DNA from: Clostridiales bacterium
GTDB lineage: Bacteria; Bacillota; Clostridia; Christensenellales; CAG-138
Direction: 5' to 3'
Length of the DNA: 11,649 nucleotides
Assembly (NCBI GenBank): GCA_004558825.1
Contig: SFDB01000026.1
Span: 1-11,649, forward strand
The notes under the pieces were generated by a model that was not told where the DNA came from, ran no database searches, and saw only the letters and a list, made by a program, of their open reading frames with translations. Every line of letters begins with the position of its first letter. Position 1 is the first letter of the stretch. The position numbers and the translations under genes are program-made. Below, one piece after another: positions 7,578 through 11,649 of this stretch.

Positions 7578-9803
7578 ATGATTACGGAATTTTCGATAAC
7601 CGGAATGTCGTGCGCGGCGTGCTCGAAAGCGGTCGAGCGCGCTGTCGGACGCGTTGATGGCGTTGAAGCCGCACATGTGAACCTTGCGACGGAAAGGCTT
7701 CGGGTACGCAGCGAAAACGACATATCGCAAAGCGTTATAGCCGCCGTCGAGCGCGCGGGCTACGGCGCGGCGGTCGCGCAGAGCATTAAAAAGCAGAGCG
7801 CGATAGATGAAGAAAAGAAGCTGCGAGAGATTGCGCAAAAAAAACGCGAGCTCATAATTGCAGCGATATTTACGATACCGCTATTTTATATATCCATGGG
7901 AACGATGATGGGCCTGCCGTCGCCCGTGACGAGCGACACGCCGAAGCTTTTTGCGCTCGTTCAGCTCGCGCTGCTCATGCCCGTGATAATTGCAGGACGC
8001 GGGTTTTACACGCGCGGCATAAGCGCATTGGTGCGACTGCACCCAAACATGGATTCTTTGATAGCCGTCGGCACTATTGCATCGATGGCATATTCTCTAT
8101 ATTCCGTGTGGCGCATTTTCAATGGCGATATGCATGGAGTGCATGAGCTTTATTTTGAATCAATAGGAACCATTATTACTCTTGTAATGCTTGGTAAATA
8201 TTTTGAGGCGCGTGCAAAGGGTAAGACGGGCGATGCGCTCAAGGCGCTCATAAATCTTGCGCCTGACGAGGCGTCGGTTATAGACAAAAGCGGCGTTGAG
8301 CGGCGCGTGCGCATAGAAGAGCTTCTGCCCGGTGACGTTGTTATCGTGCGCCCGGGCGAAAACATGCCCGTTGACGGCACGATAGTTTCGGGCGCGACAA
8401 GCGTCGACGAGTCGATGCTTACGGGTGAAAGTATGCCGATAGACAAGCTCGAGGGCGACAGCGTAACGGGCGGCAGCCTTAACATAAGCTCAGCGATAAC
8501 CGTGAAGGCGGTGCATGTCGGAGATGACACGATGCTTTCGGGCATGATTCGTCTTGTAAGCGAGGCGCAGGGCGCAAAGCTTCCTATTGAAAGACTTGCA
8601 GATAAGATAAGCGGCGTTTTTATACCCATAGTGGGGGCGATAGCCATCGTTTCGGGCGCAATCTGGCTTATCGTCGGGGAGCCGCTTTCGATGGCGCTGC
8701 GCGCGTTTGTGTCGGTGCTTGTAATCGCCTGCCCGTGCGCATTGGGGCTTGCGACGCCTACCGCAATAATGGTCGGCATAGGGCGCGGCGCAAAGCTGGG
8801 CATACTCGTCAAGGACGCGGAAGCGCTCGAGACGACATGTAAGGTTAGAAAAATTGCGCTCGATAAGACGGGCACTCTAACAAAGGGAAAGCCCGCCGTA
8901 ACTGACGTGCTCGCGTATACGCTTGACGAGGACGAGCTTACGGCGCTTTTCGCTTCCGGAGAGAGGCTCACTGAGCATCCGCTCGGAAAGGCGATAACAG
9001 CGTATGCCGAAGGAAAGGGCCTTGAGCTGTCAAAACCGAGCAGCTTTGAGGCGCTGCCGGGGCGTGGCGCACGCGCAACGGTGGATGGAAAGACGCTCTA
9101 TATGGGCAACATGGCGTTAATGGAGGAGTCGGGCGCAGAGACAAACGAAAACATCGGTGCAGACGCAGAGAGGATAGCATCTCAGGGCAAAACGCCCATG
9201 CTGATTTCGTGTGATGGAGAAATTGCGGGATTGATAGCCGTGGCAGATGAGATAAAGCCTGAAGCCCCCAAAGCGGTGAAGCGGGTGAAGGGCATGGGCA
9301 TTGGCGTGACGCTCATAACGGGCGACAATAAAAATACGGCTGCGGCGATAGGCGCAATAGCGGGCATAACGGACATAATGAGCGGCGTATTGCCCGCGCA
9401 GAAAGCGGAGCGCATTAAAGAAATGCAGGCGGACGGCTCGCTTGTCGCAATGGCGGGTGACGGCATAAACGACGCCGTGGCATTAGCGCAGGCGGATGTC
9501 GGATTCTCGTTCAACGACGGCACCGACGCGGCCATAGCGGGCGCTTCTATAGTGCTTATGCGCAACGATCTCGGCGGAATCCCCGACGCAATACTTTTAT
9601 CGCGCGCGACGATGCGTACGATAAAGCAAAACCTGTTTTGGGCGTTTGCGTACAACTGCATCGGCATACCGATAGCTGCGGGACTTCTGCATGTTTTCGG
9701 CGGGCCGCTGCTTAACCCGATGATCGCTGCGCTTGCGATGAGCTTCAGCTCTGTAACGGTGCTGCTTAACGCGCTGCGGCTGCGCGTCAAGAAGATAAAA
9801 TAA
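7578..9803 (+). CDS. copA: Cu(+)-exporting P1B-type ATPase
   Basis: A 741-residue copper pump with a single N-terminal HMA domain (GMSCAAC, C12/C15), eight predicted membrane helices, actuator TGES (282-285), the transport site CPC (385-387) in helix 6, the phosphorylation motif DKTGT (D429), the HP dipeptide (467-468) and GDGIND (627-632). Tyr-Asn at 692-693 in helix 7 and MSFSS (721-725) in helix 8 are the signature of Cu(+)-specific P1B-1 pumps, which export Cu(+) from the cytoplasm. Oddity: after GDGIND the usual VGIAIGxGTDVAI reads VGFSFNDGTDAAI. Length is normal, slightly short because there is only one HMA domain. GAGGAAGG lies upstream of ATG, 19 nt after mnmA. A copper chaperone as delivery partner is encoded at 6249. 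Confidence 0.96.
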   Translation: MITEFSITGMSCAACSKAVERAVGRVDGVEAAHVNLATERLRVRSENDISQSVIAAVERAGYGAAVAQSIKKQSAIDEEKKLREIAQKKRELIIAAIFTIPLFYISMGTMMGLPSPVTSDTPKLFALVQLALLMPVIIAGRGFYTRGISALVRLHPNMDSLIAVGTIASMAYSLYSVWRIFNGDMHGVHELYFESIGTIITLVMLGKYFEARAKGKTGDALKALINLAPDEASVIDKSGVERRVRIEELLPGDVVIVRPGENMPVDGTIVSGATSVDESMLTGESMPIDKLEGDSVTGGSLNISSAITVKAVHVGDDTMLSGMIRLVSEAQGAKLPIERLADKISGVFIPIVGAIAIVSGAIWLIVGEPLSMALRAFVSVLVIACPCALGLATPTAIMVGIGRGAKLGILVKDAEALETTCKVRKIALDKTGTLTKGKPAVTDVLAYTLDEDELTALFASGERLTEHPLGKAITAYAEGKGLELSKPSSFEALPGRGARATVDGKTLYMGNMALMEESGAETNENIGADAERIASQGKTPMLISCDGEIAGLIAVADEIKPEAPKAVKRVKGMGIGVTLITGDNKNTAAAIGAIAGITDIMSGVLPAQKAERIKEMQADGSLVAMAGDGINDAVALAQADVGFSFNDGTDAAIAGASIVLMRNDLGGIPDAILLSRATMRTIKQNLFWAFAYNCIGIPIAAGLLHVFGGPLLNPMIAALAMSFSSVTVLLNALRLRVKKIK

Positions 9804-9838
9804 TTAAGAGAGGCTATTGCTGAATCATAACATCGGAT

Positions 9839-9873
9839 GACGGCGCGGACATAAAAAGCCCGTGCCGTCTTTT
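9839..9873 (+). terminator. Terminator closing the seven-gene run
   Basis: GACGGCGCGG (9839-9848) pairs with CCGTGCCGTC (9860-9869) with one G-U pair and an 11-nt loop, followed by TTTT. It lies 36 nt after the copA stop. The T tract is short, so termination may be incomplete. Confidence 0.75.
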
Positions 9874-9905
9874 GCCAAATATATGATTGGCGGGGGCCGC
9901 TTCTT

Positions 9906-10110
9906 TTATGTGGTCGAATTTCGATACGCTTCTATGCTATAAGCGTTGCGCATCGCTTTTTCTATCGTCCGCTTCATGCTGATAATCGGCTCGTCGAGCG
10001 GATTGAGCCGGAACATTCACATATACACTCGCCATTTAGCCCGTCTACGCGATATATGTGCAGCCGCACGATTCCGCCCCATACGCCCGTCCGTCGGTAA
10101 TAATTAAGCT
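9906..10110 (-). pseudogene. Decayed paralogue of the adjacent orphan lipoprotein, C-terminal part
   Basis: Read on the minus strand, 10016 down to 9906 encodes MFRLNPLDEPIISMK...TIEK...IEAYR and stops. The intact lipoprotein at 10366-11280 ends MFWLKPLDEPILGLK...TIAK...IEAYR. By my count 19 of 36 residues are identical, and 30 of the first 33 nucleotides match. Further upstream on the minus strand the homology continues, but in other frames: LHIYRVDGLNGE (around 10063-10028) matches LHIYTADGPESE, and LIITDGR (around 10107-10087) may match VVISGGG. At least one, and probably two, frameshifts plus a TGA directly before MFRL show that it is broken. No N-terminal half is recognisable, because the sequence beyond about 10110 looks unrelated. 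It is probably what remains of a duplicated gene in inverted orientation. Confidence 0.75.
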
Positions 10111-10180
10111 AAACGGGAACGAGCGCCATCCAAATATTAACAAAGCGTTCATATTACAATACTTTTTAAGACTGCTCGAA

Positions 10181-10195
10181 TGTTATAATTATAAT
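10181..10195 (+). promoter_or_regulatory. Tandem -10 promoter for the orphan lipoprotein
   Basis: TGT-TATAAT is a perfect extended -10, with TATAAT at 10184-10189, and a second TATAAT follows immediately at 10190-10195. The -35 region (about 10161-10166, ACTTTT) is poor. The segment is AT-rich and reads similarly on both strands, so a minus-strand promoter for the decayed paralogue cannot be excluded. Confidence 0.6.
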
Positions 10196-10220
10196 AGCGT
10201 AATTGACTGGGGTGATTAAC

Positions 10221-10337
10221 ATGAAAATGTAAGAGGTAAAGGACATTTTGATTAAAACATATCGACACGTCTTTTCGCGGCATTTGGCGAAGAAAACAAA
10301 CTGGCATAAGCGGAGATTTATGCCGCAAGACAAATGA
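10221..10337 (+). other. Well-signalled reading frame stopped at codon 4 (leader peptide or broken gene)
   Basis: GGGGTGA (10209-10214) stands at correct distance from ATG 10221, but the frame reads Met-Lys-Met-stop (TAA 10230-10232). The same frame then stays open for 34 codons (EVKDILIKTY ... KRRFMPQDK) to a TGA at 10335. One change, CAA to TAA, would explain the break and give a 38-residue basic protein. Otherwise it is a three-codon leader. It lies downstream of a good promoter and ends 28 nt before the lipoprotein start. I do not recognise the peptide. Confidence 0.4.
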
Positions 10338-10365
10338 AAATGATGTATAAAAGGAGAATTTTAGT

Positions 10366-11280
10366 ATGAAAAAAATAACAAAGCTGTTTGCGCTTTTCAC
10401 CGCGCTTCTGATGATTCTTGCGCTTGCCGCCTGCCAAAGCGCGCCGCAGGACACAAAGGACGGTTCAAAACCGGGCGAGCCGTCAGAGACGGACGTGCTG
10501 CCCGATGAGAACGAAAATATGCAGGACGGAACAATATTTGAAACATCGTGCAAGGCTATATGGTTCAAACACTTTTCGGACATGGAAATGCTCACGAGGG
10601 AGAGCGTGCCCGCCGGAATAGATCCGTCGCTGGCCGATGTGATACCGCTGCTCGCGTGTATTCAAATGACGCGCGTATCTTACGACTCGCTTGTATCGGA
10701 CGATTTGCAGTTTTTTAATGAGAGTTTTCCGAAAACAAACCAGAACGATATTGAAAACGACGCATATGTATGGTATGTGATGACTAATGTATTCAGTGTT
10801 TTGGGAGGATATCATAAAGATACGGTTTCAACGGTTAAAACGGACGAGCAATTTGACAGGGAATATACGGAGCTGTTCATACCCGACAGCGCTGCGCGCG
10901 ATATACTGAAAGTTTGTTTTTCACAGTACACGGATGATTACAGCCTGCTTACCGAGCCGCCGACGGTGAAAAACTGCGCAACACAGATGGGCAGGGAGTT
11001 TTATGAAAGCGCGTTGCTCGTCTATGACAAGGAAAGAAACGGATACGTTTGCGAGAAATTGAGAGGATACGGCGAGGTCGTTATAAGCGGCGGAGGGGAA
11101 TTCGACGAGGGAGTATTCCTGCATATATATACTGCGGACGGTCCCGAAAGCGAATATGTAAACGACACGATGTTCTGGCTCAAGCCGCTCGATGAGCCGA
11201 TTCTCGGCCTGAAGTGGACAATAGCCAAGGTTATACATAACGTCGGCGAAATTGAGGCGTACCGCATCATCGGACGCTGA
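10366..11280 (+). CDS. Orphan lipoprotein of unknown function
   Basis: A 304-residue protein I cannot place in a family. The signal peptide (KKITK, then a Leu/Ala core) ends in the lipobox ALAA-C23, so it should be membrane-anchored and surface-exposed. Residues about 24-50 are an acidic, Pro/Gly/Asp-rich linker. The rest looks like a mixed alpha/beta globular domain with helices around YVWYVMTNVFSVLGG and a beta-rich C-terminal third (GYGEVVISGGG, VFLHIYTADG, EAYRIIGR). AAGGAG at 10351-10356 precedes ATG by 9 nt. The gene has its own promoter region and a terminator, so it is probably monocistronic. A broken relative of its last third lies in reverse orientation at 9906-10110, which shows that the family has duplicated here. 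It converges on spo0A. Confidence 0.85.
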   Translation: MKKITKLFALFTALLMILALAACQSAPQDTKDGSKPGEPSETDVLPDENENMQDGTIFETSCKAIWFKHFSDMEMLTRESVPAGIDPSLADVIPLLACIQMTRVSYDSLVSDDLQFFNESFPKTNQNDIENDAYVWYVMTNVFSVLGGYHKDTVSTVKTDEQFDREYTELFIPDSAARDILKVCFSQYTDDYSLLTEPPTVKNCATQMGREFYESALLVYDKERNGYVCEKLRGYGEVVISGGGEFDEGVFLHIYTADGPESEYVNDTMFWLKPLDEPILGLKWTIAKVIHNVGEIEAYRIIGR

Positions 11281-11299
11281 TAAGGCGATATAACAAAGC

Positions 11300-11330
11300 A
11301 AGTGCGGGACAGAATTGCCCCGCACTTCTT
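11300..11330. terminator. Terminator hairpin between convergent genes
   Basis: AAGTGCGGG (11300-11308) pairs perfectly with CCCGCACTT (11319-11327) around a 10-nt loop, 19 nt after the lipoprotein stop. The T-rich tail (CTTCTTGT) is weak. On the opposite strand the hairpin is followed by GCTTTGTTAT, so it may also serve spo0A. Confidence 0.7.
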
Positions 11331-11351
11331 GTCGAAAAACACCGGTGGTTG

Positions 11352-11373
11352 TTAAGGGGCTGCAGCCCCTTAA
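11352..11373. repeat. Perfect 22-bp palindrome
   Basis: Each half is TTAAGGGGCTG read from its own strand, with no loop spacer, so it could extrude as a tight hairpin or be bound by a symmetric protein. It lies in the gap between the convergent genes. It resembles dispersed palindromic elements in Clostridia genomes, an impression from memory that I cannot test here. Confidence 0.7.
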
Positions 11374-11406
11374 GTCAATTCCTGATTTGACGACATGTGC
11401 GTCAAA
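11374..11406. repeat. Two overlapping, mutually exclusive inverted repeats
   Basis: GTCAA (11374-11378) can pair with TTGAC (11387-11391). TTTGACG (11386-11392) can instead pair with CGTCAAA (11400-11406) around a 7-nt loop. The two hairpins share bases 11386-11391, so only one can form. In the direction of spo0A transcription they lie about 80-110 nt after its stop codon. The role is unknown. Confidence 0.5.
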
Positions 11407-11483
11407 ACGGATGAAAACTCATAGGCTTTCGTACCTTGCTGGTTTTGTCCGAAATGCAAACTCCGCCGCTCGTGCTTGACGCC

Positions 11484-11649
11484 TCACGCACCCTCGGCAA
11501 GACGCTTTTCCCTTGCGCTTTCCATTATGAACTTGTCGGCAATCAGGGCAATGAACTCGCCGTTTGTGGGCTTGTCGTTTTTCGAGTAGATGTTGTAGCC
11601 GAAAATACGGTTAATGTTCTCGATTTTGCCGCGTGTCCAGGCGACCTCT
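11484..11649 (-). CDS. spo0A: Sporulation master regulator Spo0A, C-terminal fragment
   Basis: Only the last 54 residues are in the window; the gene continues past 11649. They read EVAWTRGKIENINRIFGYNI ... KPTNGEFIALIADKF, the highly conserved end of the Spo0A DNA-binding domain (B. subtilis: EVAWSRGNIDSISSLFGYTV ... KPTNSEFIAMVADKL), including the last helices of the effector fold. The protein ends with an Ala/Glu/Lys/Arg-rich tail (ESAREKRLAEGA) that is slightly longer than in Bacillus. Phosphorylated Spo0A controls entry into sporulation. The receiver domain and phospho-acceptor cannot be inspected. Its presence argues for a spore-forming or recently spore-forming Clostridia lineage. Confidence 0.95.
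   Translation of the reverse strand, partial: EVAWTRGKIENINRIFGYNIYSKNDKPTNGEFIALIADKFIMESAREKRLAEGA

Larger units (their letters stand above)
10111..10365. other. Long leader region before the orphan lipoprotein gene
   Basis: Together with the remnant at 9906-10110 this makes up the gene-poor stretch 9874-10365. It holds the promoter at 10181-10195, the short frame at 10221-10337, a small hairpin (GGCATAA 10303-10309 with TTATGCC 10318-10324, 8-nt loop, no T tract) and the ribosome binding site AAGGAG at 10351-10356. If transcription starts just after the -10 boxes, the untranslated leader is about 165 nt. I recognise no known riboswitch class in it. Confidence 0.5.

Noticed and set aside
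8150..8971. A 273-codon open frame on the minus strand
   Set aside because: It lies entirely inside copA, whose motifs are complete; its Ser/Pro/Thr-rich translation is the usual antisense shadow.
9182..9790. A 202-codon open frame on the minus strand
   Set aside because: Antisense shadow of the copA 3' part, with no ribosome site or recognisable motif.
10203..10231. TTGACT as a -35 box
   Set aside because: No acceptable -10 lies 16-18 nt downstream, and the tandem TATAAT just upstream is far stronger.
1..11649. CRISPR array, insertion sequence, prophage, tRNA or defence system
   Set aside because: I saw no regularly spaced repeats, transposase or integrase motifs, tRNA cloverleaf or known defence genes on either strand.

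Overview
The window looks like a chromosomal piece of a Spo0A-carrying member of the Clostridia (Firmicutes), probably an uncultured gut-type lineage. The reasons are the C-terminus of Spo0A at the right edge, GerMN-type lipoproteins, lipoboxes, strong AGGAGG-type ribosome binding sites, roughly balanced GC by eye, and a marked use of ATA for isoleucine (13 of 14 Ile codons in the response regulator). The species cannot be named from this.

Left edge (1-340): the 3' tail of a 5S rRNA with its hairpin-T terminator, so an rRNA operon ends here. A short AT-richer gap follows. Next is a monocistronic lipoprotein of unknown function (341-1315) with its own terminator.

Centre (1511-9873): seven tightly packed plus-strand genes run from one extended -10 promoter to one terminator. 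They are an OmpR-family response regulator, a membrane histidine kinase, a one-GerMN lipoprotein, a larger lipoprotein with what I read as three degenerate GerMN-like modules, a small CxxC copper-chaperone-like HMA protein, the tRNA 2-thiouridylase MnmA, and a CopA-type Cu(+) ATPase. The first four overlap or nearly touch and form a signalling unit whose architecture (RR, HK, GerMN lipoprotein) resembles the actinobacterial MtrA-MtrB-LpqB system. The last three form a copper-handling pair with a tRNA-modification gene lodged between them. All seven may share a transcript, since no gap exceeds 21 nt.

Right side (9874-11649): a gene-poor stretch of about 490 nt holds a decayed minus-strand remnant whose C-terminus is recognisably a paralogue of the next intact gene. 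It also holds a tandem TATAAT promoter and a well-signalled reading frame that stops after three codons. The intact gene is an orphan lipoprotein (10366-11280). It converges on spo0A (minus strand, only 54 C-terminal residues in the window), and the gap between them holds a strong hairpin and two further inverted repeats.

The two points most worth following are the MtrAB-LpqB-like module in a Firmicute and the decayed paralogue beside the orphan lipoprotein.
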